From positions 186,001 to 250,000 of the forward strand of contig NZ_JAQPCN010000001.1 in assembly GCF_028464225.1 (NCBI RefSeq): a stretch of 64,000 nt of DNA. Direction: 5' to 3'. Position numbers and translations under genes: made by a program. Shown here in pieces: positions 54,911 to 62,698 of this stretch. Within the stretch, counting starts at the first letter, position 1. Each line of letters starts with the position of its first letter. The notes beneath the pieces were generated by a model that made no database searches, had not been told where the DNA came from, and saw nothing but the letters and a program-made list of their open reading frames with translations. This stretch comes from Zeaxanthinibacter sp. PT1. GTDB lineage: Bacteria > Bacteroidota > Bacteroidia > Flavobacteriales > Flavobacteriaceae.

Positions 54911-55795
54911 CTATTCTACCGCGGCCGCAGCGGTCTCAGCACTACGATCTATCTTCTTGACCAGTCCCTGTAAAACATTGCCGGGGCCTACTTCTGTAAA
55001 ATGGGTGGCCCCATCTGCGATCATCTGCTGCACACTCTGTGTCCATTTGACCGGTGCAGTCAATTGCGCGATCAGGTTTTTACGGATCTCTGCAGGATCT
55101 GTTACCGCCGTTGTCGTTACGTTCTGGTAGATCGGGCAACTCGGTGTATTCACCTCCGTCTCCTTAATGGCCGCAGCCAGCTCTTCACGGGCCGGCTCCA
55201 TCAGTGGAGAATGAAACGCCCCTCCTACCGGTAATACCAGCGCTCTTCGTGCACCGGCTTCTTTCAGTTTTTCACAGGCTTCTTCAATTGCCGGTACTTC
55301 GCCGGAAATCACCAACTGCCCGGGGCAGTTATAATTAGCAGGCACGACAATTCCACTAATCTCTTTACATATCTTTTCCACTACATCATCTTCCAAACCT
55401 AATACGGCTGCCATTGTGCTGGGCTGCATCTCGCAGGCTTTCTGCATCGCCAGGGCTCGTTTAGATACCAGGCTTAGACCGGATTCAAAACTCAGTGCGC
55501 CATTAGCTACTAAAGCAGAAAATTCTCCTAAAGAGTGTCCTGCTACCATGTCAGGCTTAAACGAATCACTAAGAACCCGGCTTAAGATCACAGAATGCAG
55601 GAAAATAGCAGGCTGGGTGACCTTGGTCTCCTTCAACTGCTCTGCAGTTCCTTCAAACATAATGTCGGTAATAGAGAATCCCAGAATCTCATTCGCTTTT
55701 TCAAACAACTCCTGGGCTTGTGGATATTTTTCGTATAGATCTAGGCCCATCCCGGTAAATTGGGCGCCTTGTCCGGGGAATATGTATGCTTTCAT
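54911..55795 (-). CDS. fabD: Malonyl-CoA--ACP transacylase FabD
   Basis: The protein is 294 aa from the ATG at 55793-55795; an upstream extension of 28 codons is open but unlike the family. The acyltransferase motifs are MKAYIFPGQGAQFTGMG, the nucleophile elbow GHSLGEF with Ser88, and AFHSPLM with His195. It loads malonyl groups from CoA onto acyl carrier protein for fatty-acid synthesis. It is not in a fab cluster here; a gamma-carbonic anhydrase gene lies upstream on the same strand with a 193-bp gap. Confidence 0.92.
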   Translation of the reverse strand: MKAYIFPGQGAQFTGMGLDLYEKYPQAQELFEKANEILGFSITDIMFEGTAEQLKETKVTQPAIFLHSVILSRVLSDSFKPDMVAGHSLGEFSALVANGALSFESGLSLVSKRALAMQKACEMQPSTMAAVLGLEDDVVEKICKEISGIVVPANYNCPGQLVISGEVPAIEEACEKLKEAGARRALVLPVGGAFHSPLMEPAREELAAAIKETEVNTPSCPIYQNVTTTAVTDPAEIRKNLIAQLTAPVKWTQSVQQMIADGATHFTEVGPGNVLQGLVKKIDRSAETAAAAVE

Positions 55796-55988
55796 CAATT
55801 CGGTTTTAGTGGGGCTAAAATAGGGATTATTTTGCGCTTTCCCGGCCATCCCGGAGGATTTAGCCTCCCTCAGGATCAATCGCTTTAAACCCTAATAGCC
55901 ACTGCTCCCTTAAGATACGAACTTAATCATGTCTCAGAAGTACAGCTTGCTATATCGGTTCTTTTGTTGATGTGAAAAAGCGTGGAGT

Positions 55989-56501
55989 CTATTCCTCCTT
56001 GAACCAACCGGAATACATCACGTAAGCATTGGCGATACGGTCTATCTCACCGGTACGGAGTTCCGGGCTTACCTCTTTGATCTTACGTGCAGGAACCCCG
56101 GCAAATATGGAACCTTCTGTCACGTGGGTCCCCGGGGGTACTACTGCACCCGCGGCTATGATGCTGTGACTTTCCACGATACAGTCGTCCATGACAATAC
56201 TCCCCATACCGATAAGCACATTGTCCTTGATGGTACATCCATGAACAATGGCATTGTGGCCGATAGATACGTTGTTCCCGATATTCGTGGGTGATTTCTG
56301 GTAAGTGGCATGTATCACGGCACCGTCCTGGACATTGACCTTATCGCCCATCCTGATATAATGCACATCACCCCGGATCACGGCATTGAACCAGACGCTG
56401 CACTTATCGCCCATGGTTACCTCCCCTACAATGGTGGCATTTTCGGCTATATAACAATCTTCTCCTATCTGTGGGTTTATTCCCCTGACCGCTTTTATCA
56501 T
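55989..56501 (-). CDS. Gamma-carbonic anhydrase family protein
   Basis: A 170-aa left-handed beta-helix protein with hexapeptide repeats (NATIVGEVTMGDKCSVWFNAVIRGD, then VNVQDGAVIHATY). Three metal-ligand histidines are in place: His64, His82 and His87, the last two separated by five residues as in the methanogen Cam enzyme. The acidic loop and proton-shuttle glutamate of Cam are missing, as in the PaaY/YrdA/CaiE group, so anhydrase activity needs testing. The PorP/SprF gene (56595) lies upstream on the same strand. Confidence 0.85.
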   Translation of the reverse strand: MIKAVRGINPQIGEDCYIAENATIVGEVTMGDKCSVWFNAVIRGDVHYIRMGDKVNVQDGAVIHATYQKSPTNIGNNVSIGHNAIVHGCTIKDNVLIGMGSIVMDDCIVESHSIIAAGAVVPPGTHVTEGSIFAGVPARKIKEVSPELRTGEIDRIANAYVMYSGWFKEE

Positions 56502-56521
56502 GGCTGCAATTTTATGAGGAA

Positions 56522-56529
56522 CAAAAATA
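56522..56529 (-). promoter_or_regulatory. -7 box candidate upstream of the carbonic anhydrase gene
   Basis: On the minus strand TATTTTTG matches TAnnTTTG exactly, about 20 nt before the ATG at 56499-56501. A clear -33 TTTG at 19-21 nt is not seen, so the assignment is moderate. Confidence 0.4.
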
Positions 56530-56594
56530 CAGCAATTAGCGAAGCCTTGCTAAAGGCAGGCCCTTTTCAATTGAAATTTGAAAATGAATGGGAT

Positions 56595-57593
56595 TTAATA
56601 GTTTGCGGCCGGGCAATAGCAGTTGTAGCGATTCTCGCGTTCCGGGCCAAAGTCGAACCCAAGGGTGATCTGGTGAAACCCACCATTGTCAAAGCGGATA
56701 TCCCCGCTCTGGTAAGAATAGTTATAAGAGACCAGGAAACGATTAACGGTTACCCCGATGATGGGGGTAAAGAGTTGCAAACGCTGTTCCCCCAGCTGCC
56801 CGTTCGACTGGTATTGTGCTCCGTCAAAACTACGGCGATAGGAAAGTCCGCCCCAAACCGTCCCAAAATCCACATCCTTGTACACCTTGGCATTAAAATC
56901 CACGGTCTCTTCTTCGGTGAATTCGGTCATCTGGAATAGCACAGAAGGCTCTACCCTCCATTCTCCTTTCCCAAAAACGTGCCCGACAGAAACCAGCCAT
57001 CGTCTCAGGTTGTCAAACTCGATCGCTGTATAGAGGTCGCGCCCGGTACCCAACAGGTTGAGAATAGCCCCATGTGCGTAAAAATCCATATAACTGTAAG
57101 ACATCCCGAGATCCACGTTAAAATACCCAACACTATTATTTCCGCCGCTGATAACCGGGTCCGGGATCACAGAACGGAATTCACTTTCATCCAGGCTGCT
57201 CTGCAGGAATCCTGCACTAAGACCAAAAGATAGTTGATTCAGTATACGTATATCGCCTCCAAATCTTAGATGGTGTGCATAGGTAAGTTTCATCCCGGTC
57301 TGGGAATGGTAACCATTGGCATCATTAAACAGCATAGCCCCAATCCCACTATTGCTTTCCCCTATCCGGGTATGTGCATTTAGTGTCTGGAGACTGGGCG
57401 CCTCATCTACATTGAACCATTGTTTCCGGGCCGTTAACCGCACCTTCCCCCCACGGCCAATACCGGCCATTGATGGGTAAACCAGGTAATAATTATCCGA
57501 TAAATAATCAAAATATACAGGCAGACCTTCCTGGGATAGCACGGACGATGAATACAACAGGCAGCCGGCGAGAAAGACAAGGAATTTTTTCAT
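56595..57593 (-). CDS. PorP/SprF-family outer-membrane protein (second copy)
   Basis: A 332-aa protein with a signal peptide (FLVFLAGCLLYSSSVLSQ). It is a divergent PorP/SprF barrel: GLPVYFDYLSDNYYLVYPSMAGIGRGGKVRLTARKQW replaces the usual QYTQYM opening, followed by HTRIGESNSGIGAMLFNDANGYHSQTG. No type B cargo gene adjoins it, unlike the copy at 49642. The C-terminus (GFDFGPERENRYNCYCPAANY) carries two cysteines that are unusual for this family. A porin-like or scaffold role in the outer membrane is inferred. Confidence 0.75.
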   Translation of the reverse strand: MKKFLVFLAGCLLYSSSVLSQEGLPVYFDYLSDNYYLVYPSMAGIGRGGKVRLTARKQWFNVDEAPSLQTLNAHTRIGESNSGIGAMLFNDANGYHSQTGMKLTYAHHLRFGGDIRILNQLSFGLSAGFLQSSLDESEFRSVIPDPVISGGNNSVGYFNVDLGMSYSYMDFYAHGAILNLLGTGRDLYTAIEFDNLRRWLVSVGHVFGKGEWRVEPSVLFQMTEFTEEETVDFNAKVYKDVDFGTVWGGLSYRRSFDGAQYQSNGQLGEQRLQLFTPIIGVTVNRFLVSYNYSYQSGDIRFDNGGFHQITLGFDFGPERENRYNCYCPAANY

Positions 57594-57688
57594 TCAGGAA
57601 GGACAAATATTTGCTGGTTGGGTCCAATATAAACTATAACGGCCTAAAGGCTGTATTATTATATGTGCTCAAAGTGTAAAAATGATTG

Positions 57689-57696
57689 TATTTTTG
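57689..57696 (+). promoter_or_regulatory. -7 box TATTTTTG of the NifU-like gene
   Basis: TATTTTTG fits TAnnTTTG exactly, 15 nt before the ATG at 57712. This supports that ATG (preceded by GAGGACT) over the more upstream ones at 57682 and 57703, the first of which would lie before the box. No strong -33 TTTG is seen. Confidence 0.45.
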
Positions 57697-57711
57697 CACA
57701 AAATGAGGACT

Positions 57712-58614
57712 ATGAAAGAGCATGTGATCACGGTGGTTCCGACAAATAACCCTGCGATTCTGAAATTCGAGACTAACCAGTTTATCGTCAAGGAGGCCGG
57801 GTATGAATATCATAATATTGACGAAGCCAAGGATTCTCCTTTGGCCCAGCAATTATTCTACCTGCCTTTTATCAAAACCGTATACATTTCCGGGAATTTT
57901 ATCGCCCTGGAGCGATATGATATTGTACAATGGGACGATGTAAAGGACGAGGTGGCACAACAGTTGGTAGACTACCTGAATAGCGGTGCGCCCGTGGTTA
58001 AAGAAGCTGCGGAAAGCAAACAGACCCCGGTGACCATCTATGCCGAAGTGACCCCTAACCCGGCGGTTATGAAATTCGTCGCCAATAAAAAACTGGTTCC
58101 TTTCACCGTTGAATTCAAGAACATCGATGAGGCCCAGGATTCACCTTTGGCACAGAAGCTGTTTCACATCCCTTATGTCAAAGAAGTTTTCATGGACGAG
58201 AACTATGTTTCGGTGACCAAATACGAGATGGCCGACTGGAACGAAAAAACCATGGAAATACGCGAATTTATCCGTGAATATATCTCCGCCGGGAATGAAA
58301 TTCTCAGTGAGGATGCAGTTCAGAAAAAGAACGAGGAAAAGGCCGGGACAGCATTTGGCGATTCAGAACTGGACGACACCAGCCAACAGATCATACAGAT
58401 CCTGGAAGAGTACGTAAAACCGGCTGTGGCCAGTGATGGAGGAAACATCCTTTTCCAATCCTATGAAAAAGAAAGTCGCACTGTCAATGTTATACTTCAA
58501 GGAGCTTGCAGCGGCTGCCCCTCCTCTACTTTTACCCTTAAGAACGGGATTGAGAACATGCTGAAGAATATGCTCGGTGAGCAGGTTCGCGAAGTGGTTG
58601 CCATTAATGGATGA
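57712..58614 (+). CDS. NifU-like Fe-S scaffold with duplicated Nfu N-terminal domain
   Basis: The protein is 300 aa from ATG 57712. Two tandem Nfu N-terminal-type domains are visible. Residues about 1-92 contain NNPAILKFETNQFIV and DEAKDSPLAQQLFYLPFIKTVYIS; residues about 105-192 contain PNPAVMKFVANKKLV and DEAQDSPLAQKLFHIPYVKEVF. The C-terminal NifU domain (about 225-300) carries the cluster-binding pair Cys266-Ser-Gly-Cys269. It should assemble or transfer [4Fe-4S] clusters to client proteins. Upstream starts at 57682 and 57703 are in frame, but the -7 box at 57689 favours 57712. Confidence 0.85.
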   Translation: MKEHVITVVPTNNPAILKFETNQFIVKEAGYEYHNIDEAKDSPLAQQLFYLPFIKTVYISGNFIALERYDIVQWDDVKDEVAQQLVDYLNSGAPVVKEAAESKQTPVTIYAEVTPNPAVMKFVANKKLVPFTVEFKNIDEAQDSPLAQKLFHIPYVKEVFMDENYVSVTKYEMADWNEKTMEIREFIREYISAGNEILSEDAVQKKNEEKAGTAFGDSELDDTSQQIIQILEEYVKPAVASDGGNILFQSYEKESRTVNVILQGACSGCPSSTFTLKNGIENMLKNMLGEQVREVVAING

Positions 58615-58687
58615 AACGATACTGTGCTGTTGTAATTGCATCTTTAATTTCATACCTTAAAGATGAATTTTAAAAACAACACTTATT

Positions 58688-58888
58688 ATGGCAGTATTAA
58701 AAGTAATAGAAGTTATGGCAAACTCATCCAAAGGATGGGAAGACGCCGCAAATAATGCAGTATCACACGCATCTAAGTCGGTTAACAATATCAAATCGGT
58801 TTATATCAACGAACAGAGTGCTACCGTCAATAATGGAAAAATTGATAACTACCGGGTGAATGTAAAGATCACCTTCGAGGTCAATTAA
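58688..58888 (+). CDS. Dodecin
   Basis: A 66-aa protein matching the dodecin family over its full length: VLKVIEVMANSSKGWEDAANNAVSHASKSVNNIKSVYINEQ and YRVNVKITFEV. Dodecins form hollow dodecamers that store riboflavin, FMN or CoA. Tryptophan 17 (GWEDA) is the residue that stacks on flavin in characterised members. A strong terminator follows the stop at once. It shares the direction of the NifU-like gene with a 73-bp gap. Confidence 0.93.
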   Translation: MAVLKVIEVMANSSKGWEDAANNAVSHASKSVNNIKSVYINEQSATVNNGKIDNYRVNVKITFEVN

Positions 58889-58908
58889 TACGAACAAACA
58901 ACTCATAT

Positions 58909-58934
58909 AAAGCGCCCAGCAGGGCGCTTTTTTT
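58909..58934 (+). terminator. Intrinsic terminator after dodecin
   Basis: AAGCGCCC (58910-58917) and GGGCGCTT (58922-58929) form an 8-bp GC-rich stem with a 4-nt AGCA loop, followed by a run of T residues. It lies about 20 bp after the dodecin stop. Confidence 0.92.
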
Positions 58935-58992
58935 ATGCCCCTGATAGATGTAACTTTGATAAGAAGGAGAACCTGAGAAAAGAATAGTAATC

Positions 58993-61035
58993 ATGGATCA
59001 TAAATATACCAATGCATTAGCGGGGGAAGATAGTCCCTACCTGCAACAACATGCGCACAACCCGGTCAATTGGGTACCATGGGATAATAAGCTACAGCAA
59101 AGAGCCGAGGAAGAAGGTAAATTACTGCTTGTCAGCATAGGTTACGCTGCCTGCCACTGGTGTCATGTCATGGAAGAACAGTGCTTTGAAGACGAAGAGG
59201 TGGCCGGAGTGATGAACCAATATTTTATTCCCGTAAAAGTAGACCGGGAAGAAAGACCGGATATAGACCAAATCTATATGGACGCCCTGCAGATGATGAC
59301 AGGTAGCGGTGGCTGGCCACTCAACGTGGTTGCACTCCCTGACGGCAGACCTTTCTGGGGTGCCACCTTTGTTAAAAAAGAAGACTGGATTCAGGTACTG
59401 GATCAACTGGCCACGCTTTACCGTAAAGATCCGGAGAAAATCCGGGAATATGCAGACAAGCTTTCACGGGGTTTAAAAGAGATCAACCTGGTCTCTCGCA
59501 ACAAGAACGAAGAATTATTATCCGGGGAAGACCTGGACGAGATCATGGCCCGTTGGAAAAAGGGACTGGACATGGAAATGGGAGGCAACAAGAGGGCGCC
59601 AAAATTCATGATGCCGGTTAACCTGAACTTCCAGTTGCATTACGCCCATATATCCGGGGACGAGCAGCTGCAGAACTATGTTCACAACACCCTGACCAAA
59701 ATGGCTTATGGCGGGCTCTACGATCAGCTTGGAGGGGGATTCTCAAGGTATTCCGTCGATATGAAATGGCACGTACCCCACTTTGAAAAGATGCTTTATG
59801 ATAACGGGCAGTTGATCAGTTTGTATGCCAAGGCTTACGCCCAGAAGAAAGATCCACTCTACAGGGAAATTGTAGAACAAACCGTGGAGTTCGTACAGCG
59901 AGAGCTGATGAATCCACAGGGTGGCTTTTATGCATCCCTGGATGCCGATAGTATAGATCGTAATGGTAAGCTGACCGAAGGTGCCTTTTATACCTGGAAC
60001 CAACAGGAATTGAAAGAGCAGCTGGGGGCCGACTTTGATCTCTTCGCTGATTATTACAATATCAACGATTACGGCCTTTGGGAAGACGGGAACTATGTTC
60101 TTATCAGGAACAGCAGTAAGACGACCATTGTGGAACGTTGGAATATCACGGAAACCGAATTAGAACAAAAGTTGCAGCACTGGAAGGATAAACTTCTCCC
60201 CTTGCGTGAAACCAGGCCCCGTCCCAGGCTGGACCATAAACTGATCACTTCCTGGAACGCACTGATGTTGAATGGACTGCTCGACGCCTACCGCTACCTG
60301 GGTAACCCTGCTTTCCTGGACCTCGCTCTTAAGAATTTCAGTTTTATAAAAACTCATCTACTACTTCCCGATCACTCTTTAAAACACACTGCATCTGAAA
60401 GGGGTCCGGGAATCCCGGGTTACCTGGAGGACTATGCAACACTGGCTGAAGCCCTGATCAGTTTTTACGAGGTGACTTTTGATGAAGGATACCTATCCAT
60501 GTCCCGGAATCTAATAGACCGGGCCATAACACATTTCCAGGATGAAGACAGCGGGATGTTCTTCTTCACCTCGGACGAGGAAGAAGCATTGATCCGGAGA
60601 ACCATAGAGGTCACAGATAACGTGATACCGGCTTCTAATTCCATAATGGCTCATAACCTTTTCCGGATGTCCCGCTTCTATCCATCAACTGAGTACGAAA
60701 CCCTTGCCAGGACCATGCTGCTGAATGTCCACCCACAATTTGAGAACTACGCTCCCAACCATGCCAATTGGATGCAGTTACTGCTATTTTTCAGGGAACC
60801 TTATTTTGAGATTGCTATTGCGGGGACAGCTTACAGGGAAAAGGCAGCAACACTGAGACAGGAATTTATTCCCAACTGTATTCTTGCCGGCAGTGATGAA
60901 CAGAGCGGGCTACCCCTACTCAAAGGACGATTTACTGAAGGAAAAACCCTGATCTATGTCTGCAGGAACAACTCCTGCCAACTTCCGGTGGCTACAGCTG
61001 CCGAGGCATTGAAGCAAATCAATACAATAACCTAA
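58993..61035 (+). CDS. DUF255 thioredoxin-domain protein (YyaL/SPATA20-like)
   Basis: A 680-aa cytosolic protein. The N-terminal DUF255 thioredoxin-like domain (about 1-165) has HNPVNWVPWDNK, the redox-like motif C54HWC57H, DREERPDIDQIYMDALQMMTG and GGWPLNV. An (alpha/alpha)6-type barrel follows, with GGLYDQLGGGFSRYSVD, HFEKMLYDNGQL and TSWNALMLNGLLDAYRYLG. The family is conserved from bacteria to mammals; a redox and glycan/isomerase-like role has been suggested but is not proven. It is monocistronic. Confidence 0.88.
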   Translation: MDHKYTNALAGEDSPYLQQHAHNPVNWVPWDNKLQQRAEEEGKLLLVSIGYAACHWCHVMEEQCFEDEEVAGVMNQYFIPVKVDREERPDIDQIYMDALQMMTGSGGWPLNVVALPDGRPFWGATFVKKEDWIQVLDQLATLYRKDPEKIREYADKLSRGLKEINLVSRNKNEELLSGEDLDEIMARWKKGLDMEMGGNKRAPKFMMPVNLNFQLHYAHISGDEQLQNYVHNTLTKMAYGGLYDQLGGGFSRYSVDMKWHVPHFEKMLYDNGQLISLYAKAYAQKKDPLYREIVEQTVEFVQRELMNPQGGFYASLDADSIDRNGKLTEGAFYTWNQQELKEQLGADFDLFADYYNINDYGLWEDGNYVLIRNSSKTTIVERWNITETELEQKLQHWKDKLLPLRETRPRPRLDHKLITSWNALMLNGLLDAYRYLGNPAFLDLALKNFSFIKTHLLLPDHSLKHTASERGPGIPGYLEDYATLAEALISFYEVTFDEGYLSMSRNLIDRAITHFQDEDSGMFFFTSDEEEALIRRTIEVTDNVIPASNSIMAHNLFRMSRFYPSTEYETLARTMLLNVHPQFENYAPNHANWMQLLLFFREPYFEIAIAGTAYREKAATLRQEFIPNCILAGSDEQSGLPLLKGRFTEGKTLIYVCRNNSCQLPVATAAEALKQINTIT

Positions 61036-61061
61036 TTTTAACATTAGTTTAGCCCATTCTA

Positions 61062-61094
61062 TTTGACATTGATGCTCATTTTAACATATTTTAT
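61062..61094 (+). promoter_or_regulatory. Promoter candidate upstream of the MscS gene
   Basis: TTTG (61062-61065) is followed after 21 nt by TATTTTAT (61087-61094), two mismatches from the TAnnTTTG -7 box, about 17 nt before the ATG at 61112. The -33/-7 spacing is at the long end of normal. Confidence 0.35.
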
Positions 61095-61111
61095 CGGCTT
61101 AAAAATTATAC

Positions 61112-61939
61112 ATGATAAACCTTACAGAATACGAAGAACACGTAGATAACGCCATTAATTTTATGTGGGAGGTCCTCCCCGATGTTCTCATGGCCATTAT
61201 TCTCCTGGTTGTAGGACTATGGGTCGTAAAAATGATCAACAGGCTGGTTGGCAAATTTTTCGATAAAAAAGATTACGATCCTGCGCTGGAGTCGTTTCTC
61301 CAAAGCTTTATTAAGATCGCCCTGAAGATAATTTTGTTTGTCCTGGTGATTTCCCAGCTGGGCGTTCAATCCTCCTCCCTGGTTGCCATTATTGGTGCGG
61401 CCGGTTTAGCGGTTGGACTGGCATTGCAGGGATCGCTTTCTAATTTTGCAGGGGGTGTCCTCATACTCATCTTTAAACCCTTTAAAGTAGGCGACTGGAT
61501 TTCTGCCCAGGGTGCAGAGGGAACCGTAAAGGAAATCAATATATTCTATACCAAGCTCAACACCTTTGGCAACCAACTGGCTATAATTCCCAACGGGCAA
61601 TTGTCCAATGATAATGTAATAAATTACAGCGCCGAGCCTATCCGTCGAGATAAGGTTACTGCAGGTATTGGTTACGGTTCTGATATTAAAAAAGCAAGGG
61701 AGATCTTATTGCAGATCTGTAAGGACCAAGGAAATATTCTACAAGACCCCGCCCCCATGGTGGTAGTGGGAGAACTGGCAGACAGTTCCGTAAACCTCAG
61801 CCTGAGGTACTGGGCTAAACTGGAAGATTTCTGGGATGCGCACTGGTATGTGATGGAAGAGATGAAGTACCGCTTTGATGAAGCCGGTATCGAGATCCCT
61901 TTCCCGCAACGCGATGTTCATATGATCAAAGAATCCTGA
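61112..61939 (+). CDS. MscS-family mechanosensitive ion channel
   Basis: A 275-aa protein with three N-terminal helices. The pore-lining TM3 reads GAAGLAVGLALQGSLSNFAGGVLILIFKPFKVGDWI, with the Gly/Ala packing pattern of MscS. The cytoplasmic beta domain contains GTVKEINIFYTKLNTFGNQLAIIPNGQLSN, followed by the C-terminal cage (GYGSDIKKAREIL). Channels of this length release solutes during hypo-osmotic shock. A bidirectional terminator separates it from the convergent tsaB gene. Confidence 0.92.
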   Translation: MINLTEYEEHVDNAINFMWEVLPDVLMAIILLVVGLWVVKMINRLVGKFFDKKDYDPALESFLQSFIKIALKIILFVLVISQLGVQSSSLVAIIGAAGLAVGLALQGSLSNFAGGVLILIFKPFKVGDWISAQGAEGTVKEINIFYTKLNTFGNQLAIIPNGQLSNDNVINYSAEPIRRDKVTAGIGYGSDIKKAREILLQICKDQGNILQDPAPMVVVGELADSSVNLSLRYWAKLEDFWDAHWYVMEEMKYRFDEAGIEIPFPQRDVHMIKES

Positions 61940-61963
61940 TTACATCCCGATAAGTGTAAAGTT

Positions 61964-62001
61964 AAACCCCGGCAGCAATAAAGTGACCGGGGTTTTATTT
62001 T
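61964..62001. terminator. Bidirectional intrinsic terminator between mscS-like gene and tsaB
   Basis: AAACCCCGG (61964-61972) pairs with CCGGGGTTT (61987-61995) around a 14-nt loop, with a T-rich tail on the + strand (TTTTATTTTA). It lies between two convergent stops. Confidence 0.8.
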
Positions 62002-62680
62002 ACTTGGATTTGGATTTTTTTCCCTGGAGTATAAAGTCTTTCAGGTAGTAAGGTTCAAAATAAGCCAGGTCTTCAAACAGGCCTTTTTCGTAGCGCTCAT
62101 AGGAGAGTCCGGTCATCTCGCGGGCAGACGGTACTAATGAATCGCGATATTCAAAATTAGCATCATTAAAAAGCTCCTTGCATTTCTGCGCCCCGCTGCC
62201 GGGCAGGTAAACCTTTCCTTTGTTCACATATTCCGTGTATGAATTTTCATTGAGAACTTCGGCCTTTGTCTCCCGGATCTCTACGTAATTATGATCAAGG
62301 ACCTTAGAATAGACTTCCATTCTCCGTGCGTCCAGCATAGGGATGATAAGACCGGATTCTACACGGACCTGCCTTGCCAGGCTATCCAGGGTTGCGATCG
62401 CCAGCAGGGGAATATCCAGGGCGAAACAGAGTCCTTTTGCGGCAGAAACACCGATACGCAAACCGGTATAAGACCCGGGGCCTTTACTTACGGCCACAGC
62501 ATCCAGGTCAGACAATTTCTTACCGGCCGTCTTTATCACTTCTTCTATAAAATAGTGCAGTTGTTCTGCATGGGAGTATCCTGCACTGTTCTCTTCTTTG
62601 AGAGAAAGCAAGTTCCCGTCTTCCGCCAGGCTTACCGAGCAATTGGTAGTGGCAGTCTCTAAATTCAGTATCAGCGCCAT
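62000..62680 (-). CDS. tsaB: tRNA threonylcarbamoyladenosine biosynthesis protein TsaB
   Basis: A 226-aa protein of the ASKHA-type fold. The opening ILNLETATTNCSVSLAEDGNLL, the conserved GPGSYTGLRIGVSAAKGLCFALDIPLLAI and DARRMEVYSKVL are specific to TsaB. It forms the TsaD-TsaB-TsaE complex that adds the threonylcarbamoyl group to A37 of ANN-decoding tRNAs. It carries a short lysine-rich C-terminus. The TolC-family gene lies 18 bp upstream on the same strand. Confidence 0.92.
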   Translation of the reverse strand: MALILNLETATTNCSVSLAEDGNLLSLKEENSAGYSHAEQLHYFIEEVIKTAGKKLSDLDAVAVSKGPGSYTGLRIGVSAAKGLCFALDIPLLAIATLDSLARQVRVESGLIIPMLDARRMEVYSKVLDHNYVEIRETKAEVLNENSYTEYVNKGKVYLPGSGAQKCKELFNDANFEYRDSLVPSAREMTGLSYERYEKGLFEDLAYFEPYYLKDFILQGKKSKSK

Positions 62681-62698
62681 AATGGCTGCAAAGATACA

